Of a stretch of DNA of 55,000 bases, positions 8,621-20,573 are shown piece by piece. Source of the DNA: Paulinella micropora. Its lineage: Eukaryota > Cercozoa > Imbricatea > Euglyphida > Paulinellidae. A program made the position numbers and the translations under genes. Location of the stretch: positions 50,001-105,000 of the forward strand of contig WBZZ01005989.1 in NCBI GenBank assembly GCA_019918135.1, written 5' to 3'. Below the pieces are notes generated by a model, which did no database searches, was not told the origin of the DNA, and worked only from the letters and a program-made list of their open reading frames with translations. How positions within the stretch are numbered: position 1 is the first letter of the stretch; every line of letters begins with the position of its first letter.

Positions 8621-9180
8621 TTCCTCTGACGATCTTAGCAACGTGAGAATTTTCCGCCAAGGCTCAGAAGCATTTCCAAATGCTAAATCCTGCTCCTGCT
8701 TTTCTTCGCTAGTAAGCTGTCTTGCACCACGCCATCTCGGGTGAGCTGGAGGACGTCCTTCATTAACAAAATAAGTGCGTGGTAAGGACAGCAGCTCTTC
8801 ATCGGTCAAACGCGTAAGTGCGTTCATTTTCTCCTGTCGTTCTTGAGGCAACTCCATCCAATTTACAGGTAGCTCGTCGATCAATCGAAATTCTGCTCTC
8901 CATTCCTTGCCTTTTGCATCGACACAGGACATATTATTATGAGCAGGACGGCCGGGCAGGCCGCCTTCGAAGTAATCTCCATCCACCTCTACTCTGGTCA
9001 AATTTCCACCTGCTAACATTTCCTCCACATGTGCTCGCTCATCCGGCCCTAGGTATTTAGTAGCCAAAGCACGAATATCCTTCTTCAGGCGCGGATTGAC
9101 GAAGTAGCCGACTGGAAGCTTGGGAGGCATGTCGGTCGCTGTCATAAATAGAGAGAGAGAGAGAGATAGATAGATAGAAC

Positions 9181-9235
<55 letters not shown>

Positions 9236-12215
9236 AGATAGATAATATTATTACCGGGGCGTCCGATAAACAAATTGATCGGTTCTCCTCTGGGATCATC
9301 ACGCACTCCATGAAAATCCTGTGCGTCTCCCCAAGTAGCGATCTCTACAGTCGGCAAAGCGTCAGGATCTTTCTTGGTGATTCTATATGCCAAGGGTTTG
9401 TTGTAGTTTTTGAAACTCTTGTTCATACACGGGCTAAAATGAGGCATCCAGTCGTAGTTACATCCGAGAACAACCAGCACATGCCTCTTCTTGTGCTGCT
9501 TCTTGAATGCAAGAATGAGCTTTAATAACGCTTGCGCGATGTTAGTTGTCAGGAAGGTGCTCTTCCACCCGATATCCATAACTCGAAATTCCTGATCATC
9601 TCCATCGTGCCCGTGCCCTGGTGGCTTGCGATGTGACTCTACTTGGAAACGGATTCCTCTGTCAACGACATTGAGCCCAAGGAAACCCAGCATCGCCCAC
9701 GCGGTGTTATCACCAGCTCCGTCCCACTCAAGATATAATTTCCACGCTTGCATTGTGCGAGGGTTCCAAAGTTGCCAATGTAAAAGTGCGGCAAGCATAG
9801 TAATGTTGCTGTTCGCGCCGTGTTCTACCGCGCCTTCAAGGTACGTCAGAATAAAATGCGTATCGGTAGTGTAGCAGGTATTGATTCCAACGCAAAGACG
9901 AAACACAATTTTTCCTTTGAAATCTTTCGCGGCGCGGCGGCAAGATGGGATCTTCACTGGCGGTTTCATATTGGCTGATATGACTGTGGCAGCAAAATCT
10001 GCTGGTGCTGCCTTCTTGCGCTGCATGCTGGCAACGCGGCACGCCCTGTGAATTTTGTGATGAAGCCTGCTACGGCGACGCCATTCTTGAGCTTCTACTT
10101 CAGTCATGAAACCGTTAGAATGATCAGCAGCAAGCTCTGTGCAGATCTCGCATTTTGAGAAATCTCCTTCTGCAAAACAAACCTGTAATAAGTAATGATA
10201 ACGAAAATATGCATAATACCTCTGACAAACTTGACGTGCGGGAAATCCATGCGCCAAACTTTGTTGATCGTATTGTCTGTCGGAGGATTATTTGGATCAA
10301 CTCGTTTCGAACAACCAAACCGAAGGCACATATCTTTCCAATTCTCGCGAACATAGTTTTGGACTCCTGCGTCCTGAGCCATTTCTTGCATCCTCCATAT
10401 TCCGTCGCTGCATATCTCCGAGTAACTCTCCATGAACTTCTCGCAGAGTAATACTGCTATCACATCTTCTGTTTCAGGAACGGTTGAGTAGCTTTTTGTC
10501 AAAACCTTCGTGTTATTTGCAAGAAGTTTGTGTGCTCTTGACAAAACTTTATCACCGATCCCGTAGATACGCTGCCAGGCTACTTTGCACACAGCCTCCG
10601 TTAAATACATATACTGAAACGATCCAGTTTTTGTTTGAAACGATTCAAGCTGCGAAGCTGCCCAAGAATAAAGCTCACTGAGAGACGATGACGCATTCTT
10701 CGCTCTCGTGTAAAGCACATCACGCGTGTCGATAAATGAATAACACTTCCACTTTTTGCAGCAGACAGACTTAACGTCCCTGTCCAAGTCGGCGAAGGTA
10801 ATCCCCAACAGTTTTTGGAGCGCAGACGGTCTCTGAAGCTTCACTGCACCTTTCGTGCGACTTTTCATCGTGTAGGGGCGCGTTGGATTCTTACGTGGTC
10901 TGCTGTAAGGAATTGGTGATAATCTCATGATGTTATACAACAGCTCATTCGATTCCATAAGCTCGTCGAAGTTCAATCGAAGCTCGTTGGATAATTCCGC
11001 ATCGTCCACGCAGACCAGAGGAGGAAGCAATCCAGGGTTGATAGATGCAGCATCACCGTTTGAATCCGTATCTGAACACTCTTTGTCGACGTTCTACGCA
11101 AACAAGATCGCTTATGAACATTAACCAGCATGAACATAGACAGGTATAGAAAAAAAATTACCATGGAGCCAGTAGGAAGATATAGTCTAGAGCTGCTGCA
11201 GCTACTAACATCATATCCTGTAGTGACAGTAGAACTGTCTGACTGCTTCCAGCTGTCGAGGTTAGCATCAACGTCAGGAACACCGGCCTGTAAAAAAGAA
11301 TCTTCTCAGTAATAATTTTCATTTATTTATTGTTTACCTGTGCATCACTCAAGCTTGATTTTTCTGTGATGACTGTAATGTCCGAGCTTTCCCTGGGCAG
11401 AAGCGTGCGGCGACTATCTGAAATTGAGGACACGCTGTCGAGAAGCTTCCTCTTTTTTTCCGGCGGAATAGATGATGACCTGGAGAGCGGTTGCTTTCCA
11501 TCAGAACTAATACTGCTGACCAACGCTAAAAGTTCAACCTTTGCTTCATGAAGCAAGGAAATTGACTTAAGTGGAAGCGGATGTTCTTTCTCAGGAACGA
11601 TGAAACATACATGACCAATGTCAGTCTCGAACAGGAAAACTGGGATTTTAGCTCCTTCCTTGGAAGCCTCTTTCAACCAGACCGGATGTGCATCGCTTGG
11701 CAGCGTAGCTATCTCTAGGTCTGAATTAGGCGCATAGCTGAGCAAAATCTCTTGATCTTTCGATATTGCGGTGGTGACAGTCACAATAGGAGTACCCTTG
11801 CTGACCTGACATTATTTACAACAATATTTATAGAAAAAATGCAACACACGTAACAAAAACTTACATTGCATGGATGTATGTAACAACTAACATAATTTAC
11901 CTTCACGTTCGGTCGGCAAGTGTCCTCGTCGAGCTTGTTGAACCCTTGCGATGAAGAGTTGATGAGATGATTGCATTCCTGCTCGATTCGTTAATGAATT
12001 TAATTGGATGCATCCCTGTTTGCAGGGAGCTCCCAATTTTCATAGTGAAATGATCAGAAAATGCAGCATGATCTGCAGCACGCAAAGACTTTCCTTCTGG
12101 TTCGAGGAGCCCAAGCTGAAAAGAAGGAGGAAGGTATTTATCAGCAAAGACTCCGTAGCCACCACCACGGTGTGCCACATATATCGGCGCCTTGCTAGCC
12201 CTCAGCATGGCATAC
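8585..12215 (-). CDS. SET domain + DDE-type (DUF7869-like) transposase, multi-exon composite gene
   Basis: Seven consecutive minus-strand exons with GT-AG borders: 12215-11901, 11805-11338, 11287-11162, 11093-10220, 10169-9255 and 9138-8585, with a missing upstream exon implied by an acceptor at 12216. Exons 1-2 carry a SET-like domain (GGGYGVFADKYLP, FINESS, then ISKDQEILLSYAPN); one frameshift lies near 11965 (RNAI changes to a frame reading HLINSSSQGFNKLDE). Exons 3-4 form a Ser-rich linker and a helical region with QNYVRENWKDMCLRFGC. Exon 5 has a CEIC..H...C zinc-like segment and a DDE/DUF7869-type core: YLEGAVEHGANSN, LYLEWDGAGDNTAW, and KPPGHGHDGDDQEF matching the family's L-P-x-G-H-x-H-x-D-x-D-x-x-F. 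The last exon (KLPVGYFVNPRLKKDI) closes the enzyme. Splice joins were checked by reading frame at two introns. Two adjacent genes instead of one fusion remains possible. Confidence 0.6.
9151..9240. repeat. (GA)n microsatellite inside an intron
   Basis: Polypurine GA repeats occupy most of the 116-nt intron between 9254 and 9139 of the transposase gene. On the coding strand this is a long (TC)n polypyrimidine tract before the acceptor. Confidence 0.85.
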
Positions 12216-12234
12216 CTAAAGTTTGAAATACACA

Positions 12235-12908
<674 letters not shown>

Positions 12909-12988
<80 letters not shown>
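12909..12988. repeat. (AAT)n array
   Basis: Pure AAT triplets between element B copy 1 and the truncated SINE at 12989. Confidence 0.95.
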
Positions 12989-13108
12989 GTGCTTCTCAGT
13001 CAATGGCGAATGCATTTCTGCACATGTGCCTCCATCGTCTCACCCGTGAGGGGAGTACGAAGATTTGACGATAGGCTCTACTGACACCCCCGCAAGGCAG
13101 CTCCAAGC
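12989..13108 (-). mobile_element. SINE A, 5'-truncated reverse copy
   Basis: Matches only the 3' body of the SINE (GTGCTTCTCAGTCAATGGCG to CAAGGCAGCTCCAAGC); the tRNA-like head is missing. The copy sits between two (AAT)n arrays. Confidence 0.8.
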
Positions 13109-13266
<158 letters not shown>

Positions 13267-13271
13267 ATTGA

Positions 13272-14479
13272 AGAGGAAATGCAAAATCATGCCGGTCAGT
13301 TTCACAAACTTTTGTGCAGAGTTTTTTCCACAGATTGTTGTGTACAGAAGAAAAGAATAGCATTCCCGCTCATTATGAGCTGGGAAAAGAGCGGGAATGC
13401 TGTTACATCTTCTCGAAATGTCATGCTCTCAATAAAATCTCTGCACAAAAGTTTGCAAAACAGCAATCCAAAAACGAGTTTCATCGAATTGCTGGTTTGT
13501 GAAAAATAGATTAAGCTGGGTCGTGCAATGTTAGGAAATGACATTTATAGCTTCAACAAACACGTTGCAGCAGAAACTTGCAAGGGATGACATGAGTTGA
13601 GAGTACGTACTAGGCAGGAAATGCAAAATCATGCCGGTCGGTTTTCACAAACTTTTGTGCAGAGTTTTTTCCATAGATTGTTGTGTACAGAAGAAAAGAA
13701 TAGCATTCCCGCTCATTCTGAGCTGGGAAAAGAGCGGGAATGCTGTTACATCTTCTCGCAATGTCATGCTCTTAATAAAATCTCTGCACAAAAGTTTGCA
13801 AAACAGCAGTCCGAAAACGAGTTTCATCGAATTGCTGGTTTGTGAAAAATAGATTAAGCTGGGTCGTGCTATGTTAGGAAATGATATTTATAGCTTCAAC
13901 AAACACGTTGCAGCAGAAACATGCAGGAGATGATATGAGTTGAGAGTACGTAGGAAGGAAATGCAAAATCATGCCGGTCGGTTTTCACAAACTTTTGTGC
14001 AGAGTTTTTTCCATAGATTGTTGTGTACAGAAGAAAAGAATAGCATTCCCGCTCATTCTGAGCTGGGAAAAGAGCGGGAATGCTGTTACATCTTCTCGAA
14101 ATGGCATGTTCTCAATAAAATCTCTGCACAAAAGTTTGCAAAACAGCAATCCAAAAACGAGTTTCATCGAATTGCTCGTTTATGAAAAATAGATTAAGCT
14201 GGGTCGTGCAATGTTAGGAAATGATATTTATAGCTTCAACAAACACGTTACAGCAGAAACATGCAAGGGATGACATGAGTTGAGAATACGTAGGAAGGAA
14301 ATGCAAAATCATGCCGGTCGCTTTTCACAAACTTTTGTGCAGAGTTTTTTCCACAGATTGTTGTGTACAGAAAAAAAGAATAGCATTCCCGCTCATTCTG
14401 AGCTGGGGAAAGAGCGGGAATGCTGTTACATCTTCTCGAAATGTCATGCTCTCAATAAAATCTCTGCACAAAAGTTTGA
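13272..14479 (+). repeat. Satellite 1, 340-bp tandem repeat with nested hairpin
   Basis: Four head-to-tail monomers with anchor ATGCAAAATCATGCCGG at 13279, 13621, 13961 and 14301 (periods 342, 340, 340); the last monomer is cut at about 14479. Each holds an outer inverted repeat, CAAACTTTTGTGCAGAG / CTCTGCACAAAAGTTTG (13305-13321 and 13439-13455 in the first), around an inner stem GCATTCCCGCTC / GAGCGGGAATGC (13360-13371 and 13389-13400). The array lies between the divergent SET-transposase gene and the multi-exon gene. Short ORFs inside each monomer are copies of one another and are not taken as genes. Confidence 0.9.
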
Positions 14480-14628
14480 TAATAACACGACCCTTTTTCC
14501 ACACGTTCAAATTTCAGACCGGCCCGAGAAGAATTTTAAGGTTGAAGGCGCTGACTGGTAGTTATGTCTTTGGAATTCAACTCATTTTGCTCGTTAGTCA
14601 ACGTGTAGGATCACTTTCTGGCTCTGGC

Positions 14629-15724
14629 ATGTCTACGAAGCACATTGCCAAGACTCTGCAAGCCATTCTCAAAAATTCGCGTGGGGAATTGTTCCTTAAA
14701 ATCAACGGGTCTGCAGACGTGCTGCCCTTTGATTGTGTGGAGATTCCCCACGCCGTCTTTTGCAAGCATGATCTGGTATATGCTTGCTCACTTACTTACT
14801 CACTTATTTATTTAATGTGCAACATGCAGGGCAAAGGCGATTTGGAGGAGTTGGTCCGCGGCTTCAGCTACACCTGGAATGCACAAGGTATTATGTATGT
14901 ATGTATGTATTTATAATGCATGCATCGTAGGGATCCTGCTCAAGAATAAGCCTGTGCCCTGGGACGACGGATTGGGAGAAGCTCCTCCCGCAAAAAGGCA
15001 GAAGAGACAGGAGAAGGAGAAGGAGAAGGAGAAGAAGGAGAAGCAAAAAAAGAAGGACAAAGGGAAGGAGAAGGAGAAGGAGAAGAAGAAGAAGGAGGAG
15101 GAGAAGAAGAAGAAGGAGGAGAAGAAGAAGAAGAAGAAGGATGAAAAGGAGAAGAAGGAGGAGGAGAAGAAGAAGAAGGAGGAGGAGGAGGAGAAGAAGA
15201 AGGAGGAGGAGGAGGAGAAGAAGAAGAAGAAGAAGGAGGAGGAGCAGAAGAAGAAGAAGAAGGAGGAGGAGAAGAAGAAGAAGAAGAAGAAGAAGAAGAA
15301 GAAGAAGAAGAAGAAGAAGAAGAAGAAGAGGGAGAAGGAGGAGGAGAAGAAGCAGAAGAAGAAGAAGAAGAAGAAGAAGAAGAAGGAGGAGGAGGAGGAG
15401 GAGGAGAAGGAGGAGAAGGAGAAGAAGGAGGAGGAGAAGAAGAAGGAGGAGGAGAAGAAGGAGGAGGAGGAGGAAAAGAAGAAGAAGAAGAAGGAGGAGA
15501 AGAAGAAGAAGGAGGAGGAGGAGAAGAAGAAGAAGGAGGAGGAGGAGAAGAAGAAGAAGGAGGAGGAGGAGAAGAAGAAGGAGGAGGAGGAGAGGAAGAA
15601 GAAGGAGAGGAGGAGGAGGAGAGGAAGAAGAAGGAGGAAGAGGAGAGGAAGAAGGAGGAGGAAGAGAGGAAGAAGATGGAGGAGGAGGAGAGGAAGAAGA
15701 AGGAAGAGGAGGATGACCAGCTGA
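14629..15724 (+). CDS. Multi-exon unknown gene, copy 1: N-terminal exons
   Basis: Exon 1 (14629-14775, 49 codons) reads MSTKHIAKTLQAILKNSRG and on to FCKHDL; exon 2 (14830-14887) reads KGDLEELVRGFSYTWNAQ; exon 3 starts at 14931 (LLKNKPVPWDDGLGEAPPA) and enters a Lys/Glu repeat about 240 codons long. All joins are GT-AG and keep frame. The Lys/Glu tract changes phase near its end into Arg/Gly codons, as expected from microsatellite slippage; another frame reaches DDQLSGFPPLDSG and a stop at 15751. This part probably belongs to the same transcription unit as the exons at 19.1-24.8 kb, but that link is inferred from order only. Function unknown. Confidence 0.55.
15000..15715 (+). repeat. Compound GAA/GAG purine repeat (partly coding)
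   Basis: About 700 bp of almost pure purine on the plus strand, GAA/GAG/AAG triplets in irregular order. It lies within exon 3 of the unknown gene. Polypurine tracts this long can form triplex DNA and slip in replication. Confidence 0.9.
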
Positions 15725-15822
15725 GTGGGTTCCCCCCTCTGGATTCGGGGTAGGTTCGCGTGTGGGCCCACAAAGGAATTTTCACATTCCTATCCGGATT
15801 AGATTATCAAGACTGGTATTAC

Positions 15823-15951
<129 letters not shown>

Positions 15952-16190
15952 GTGGCGCCGCGATAGCCCAGTGGTTAAGGTCTACCATCTGGGACCTGTC
16001 GCCAGTTCGATTCCCGTCGGTGCCAGGATTTTCAAAGGATATTCTTTGAAAGTATTGGTCTGTCTGGAAGGCTTGGAGCTGCCTTGCGGGGGTGTCAGTA
16101 GAGCCTATCGTCAAATCTTTGTACTCCCTTCGCGGGTGAGACGATGGAGGCACATGTGCAGAAATGCATTCGCCATTTACTGAGAAGCAC
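15952..16190 (+). mobile_element. SINE A copy 1, tRNA-headed, (ATT)n tail
   Basis: The first ~72 bp resemble a tRNA: a 7-bp acceptor-like stem (GGCGCCG with CGGTGCC, one G-T), an A-box-like GATAGCCCAGTGG and a B-box-like AGTTCGATTCCC. A ~165-bp body follows and ends ATGGAGGCACATGTGCAG through TGAGAAGCAC, then (ATT)n. RNA polymerase III promoters of this form drive tRNA-derived SINEs. It is not a functional tRNA: the T-arm pairs poorly and no CCA-processing context is seen. Confidence 0.85.
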
Positions 16191-16835
<645 letters not shown>

Positions 16836-17129
16836 TGGTTGATAGCCCAGGACCCAGCAGACACCAGATTGTTATGGGTGGGGTTTCGAGGCAGCTCTAG
16901 CAACCGCGCTTGGTGTATGCACTTGCACATTCGGTGACGTCTTGCAAGAGGTTGCTGGGACTGCGGAATAACCTCGGCTTAGTGCAGTCTTGCCCTCAGG
17001 AGCTCCATCGGTGGCCCCGATCATCAGGCGAGAGACTGACACGGGGGGGTGGAGGACCTCGAACAAGGGTATTGGAGGCTTATGTCCGTTGAGGATATGC
17101 CATTAGCTGCATCAGTACGCCTCAGATAT

Positions 17130-17132
<3 letters not shown>
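16836..17132 (+). mobile_element. Element B copy 2 (5'-truncated)
   Basis: Starts at TGGTTGATAGCCCAGG, about 115 bp into the element, and runs to CCTCAGATATAGT, then (ATT)n to 17220. Nearly identical to copies 1 and 3, so the insertions are young or homogenised. Confidence 0.8.
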
Positions 17133-17208
<76 letters not shown>

Positions 17209-17220
17209 TATTATTATTAT

Positions 17221-17458
17221 GTGGCACCGCGATAGCCCAGTGGTTAAGGTCTACCATCTGGGACCTGTCGCCAGTTCGATTCCCGTCGGTGCCAGTATTT
17301 TGAAAGGATATTTTCTTTGAAAGTATTGGTCTGTCTGGAAGGCTTGGAGCTGCCTTGCGGGGGTGTCAGTAGAGCCTATCGTCAAATCTTCGTACTCCCC
17401 TCGCGGGTGAGACGATGGAGGCACATGTGCAGAAATGCATTCGCCATTGACTGAGAAG

Positions 17459-17460
<2 letters not shown>
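17221..17460 (+). mobile_element. SINE A copy 2
   Basis: Full-length forward copy with tRNA-like head (GATAGCCCAGTGG, AGTTCGATTCCC) and body; differs from copy 1 by a few substitutions. Flanked by (ATT)n on both sides (17133-17220 and 17461-17520). Confidence 0.85.
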
Positions 17461-17509
<49 letters not shown>

Positions 17510-17520
17510 CATTATTATTA

Positions 17521-17789
17521 TGGACACCGTGATAGCCCAGTGGTCAAGTTCTACCATCTGGGCCCTGTCGCCAGTTCGATTCCCGTCGGTGCCACCAGTA
17601 TTTTCATTGAACATACCGGTCTATTTCTGGACCAGTATTTTCATTGAACATACCGGCCCGTCTGGAAGTGTTGGAACTGCCCTTGCGGGGGTGTCATTAG
17701 AGCTTATCGTCAATTCTTCGTACTCCCCTCACGGGTGAGACGATGGAGGCGCATGTGCAGAAATGAATCAGCCATTGACAGAGAAGCAC
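17521..17789 (+). mobile_element. SINE A copy 3, with internal duplication
   Basis: Diverged forward copy. A segment starting AGTATTTTCATTGAACATAC is present twice, at about 17600 and 17633, making this copy longer than the others. The 3' end (GAGAAGCACT) runs into an interrupted (ATT)n array that reaches 18003. Confidence 0.8.
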
Positions 17790-18515
<726 letters not shown>

Positions 18516-18565
18516 CATCATCATCATCATCATATTGTTGTTATTGTTGTTAGTATTATTATTAA

Positions 18566-18616
<51 letters not shown>

Positions 18617-18617
<1 letters not shown>

Positions 18618-18791
18618 TAGGGAGTACATAGGCCATCGGTCCCTTTCCATGGGCTGATTGGTATAAAGCTCCTAGAGTAATGTTCTATGCCGTCACTTCC
18701 TTTATTCCACCGATTGGTGTGGAGACTTTCCTTATGGAATGGAGGACTGGATGCACATGGCCTTTTGGCTCAGCAATTGGCAGGAGATACA
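18617..18791 (+). mobile_element. Element C copy 1
   Basis: About 175 bp from TTAGGGAGTACATAGGCC to TTGGCAGGAGATACA, then (ATT)n. A nearly identical copy lies at 23875-24050. The end contains GGATGCACATGGCC, faintly similar to the LINE and SINE 3' ends. Probably the 3' part of another retroelement family. Confidence 0.75.
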
Positions 18792-18869
18792 TATTATTAT
18801 TATTATTATTATTATTATTATCATTATTATTAATATTATTATTATTATTATATTGTTATTATTATTATT

Positions 18870-19026
18870 CGATAGCATAGTTTAGAGAGGGGAGTATAGA
18901 TACTTAGCTTTAGTATAGTTAGCTAGTGTGTGTGGCCTTCTATCAGTGAGCCTTTCCCTGTTTTTTTTTTCGAGTATATTTCTTCTAACGGGAAGCGCTG
19001 CCATTTTTTTAAAATTTAAACTCTCC

Positions 19027-19030
<4 letters not shown>
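18870..19030 (+). mobile_element. Element D copy 3
   Basis: Forward copy with GATAGCATAGTTTAGAG, TATCAGTGAGCCTTTCCCTG and AACGGGAAGCGCTGCC, followed by about 40 bp of (ATT)n ending shortly before exon 4 of the unknown gene. Confidence 0.75.
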
Positions 19031-19070
<40 letters not shown>

Positions 19071-19107
19071 CTCTTTTGCTGCTGCTTTAATTAGCTTGCT
19101 CTTTAAG

Positions 19108-19687
19108 TTCACATCCGAGGACAACAAACATCGGGAGGGGGCGCTCGCGCTCGACGTTGCACTTACAAAGTACAACAATTTCGAACTGAAGGCGTCCACG
19201 CAAGTGGAGACATGTGAGGGTGAAACTTCACCTTGTGCTCCCGGGTCTTTTTCCCTATAAGTACGAAAGATTTTTATAAACTGGTTGTTTATTTTTTATT
19301 TGCAGGCTCTTCATTGTCTTTCCCATTGGTTGGCGCAAGAAGACTCCTGCGCAAGTCAATCGAGGTACTGTATGTTTTTCAAAATTCACAAGCTGCACAT
19401 ATTTTTTATACTTGGATGTTGCAGGATCGAAGCGCTTCATTTTTGCTGCGCGCGAGGTCGACACTGACGGCGATGGCAAGGCTGACGAAATCCAATATCA
19501 GCTCATGGGTTTTTTTGGTTTTAACCTTAAACACTCTTGCATGCTTGATCCGTCGCCGATGGACTTCGAGAAGCAGGTGAAGCCCGCGTGGCTCCTCTAC
19601 GTCGGTAACCCCACGAACCCGCCTATGATTTGCAACTGGCGGAAGCGGGAGCTTTTGCTTCTGTACGAAGCAAACAAGGTCATTTCT

Positions 19688-19723
<36 letters not shown>

Positions 19724-20254
19724 ATTTTTCTTTTTCTTCTTCAAATACATGTTATTATTCTTCTTCTCCACCAGCTCCATCTTTTTTTGTTTTTTTTTTT
19801 GTTTTTGTTTTTGTTTTTGTTTTTGTTTTTGTTTTTTTTGGCATCTTCCTTTTCTTTATTTTGCATATTTACTGCATGCTCGCCTGAAACGTTAGAAGAA
19901 GAATCAAAAAAAGGGCCCGACTGAGCCTCGCTCTTCGGGCAGGCAAAAAAAATTGAGATTCGGTAGCAACATTGTATGTAATATGAAAAATGAAGGATGT
20001 ATGTAATATTGTTTGGTTCTTTGTGCAGAATCCATCGACGTCGACGATGTTCCAGACGTTCCAGACGTCCCTGAAGAAGAAGAGACCCCTGAGCCTCCTA
20101 TGCCTAAGGGGTCCAGCAAGAAAAAGCCAGGTACTAGCAAATTTCATCTTTTTTTGTGCTTTTGTTTCAGTGTTTCTAATTTCTGACGTGACTAGGCAAG
20201 CCGAAGTCCAAAAAGCCCGCGGTCGACGCTGATGAAGTGGACATGTCGTTGGAG
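19108..20254 (+). CDS. Multi-exon unknown gene, copy 1: central exons
   Basis: Five exons with GT-AG borders: 19108-19244, 19305-19364, 19435-19678, 20029-20130 and 20196-20254. Key segments are LTKYNNFELKASTQVETCE (exon 4), FPIGWRKKTPAQVNR (exon 5), and AAREVDTDGDGKADEIQYQL then PSPMDFEKQVKPAWLLYVGN (exon 6). The DxDGDGxAD loop looks like a calcium-binding loop of EF-hand or dockerin type. Later exons are acidic, then rich in Pro and Lys (SIDVDDVPDVPDVPEEEETP; GKPKSKKPAVDADEVDMSLE). The same exons, in the same order, are found at 35.97-37.35 kb. No family recognised. Confidence 0.65.
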
Positions 20255-20350
20255 GTATAATCTTTCCTACTCCTTCTTCTTCTTTTTCTTTTTTTTGTGA
20301 GGGGGGGGGGGGGCCGGGAGGGGGGGGGCAAAAGGTCTCTTTGGGCGCCG

Positions 20351-20500
20351 CAGCATATAGTTTAGAGAGGGGAGTATAGCTACTAGCTTTAGTATGGCTA
20401 GCTAGTGTGTGTGGCATTCTATCAGTGAGCCTTTCCCTGTCTTTTTTTTTCCGAGTATAATCTCTCTAACGGGAAGCGCTGACATTTTTTTTTTCTTTTC
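20351..20500 (+). mobile_element. Element D copy 4
   Basis: Forward copy with TATAGTTTAGAGAGGGG and CTAACGGGAAGCGCTG, followed by T-runs and (ATT)n at 20501-20572. The LINE starts directly after this (ATT)n array. Confidence 0.75.

Positions 20501-20572
<72 letters not shown>

Positions 20573-20573
<1 letters not shown>

Noticed and set aside
13279..14185. 81-82-residue ORFs in each satellite 1 monomer, and a CRISPR-like look of the array
   Set aside because: The ORFs are copies within a near-identical tandem repeat and span the hairpin. A CRISPR array is excluded by the 340-bp period and the absence of unique spacers.
15141..15716. Poly-Arg and poly-Ser/Pro ORFs
   Set aside because: Alternative frames and the complement of the GAA/GAG tract.
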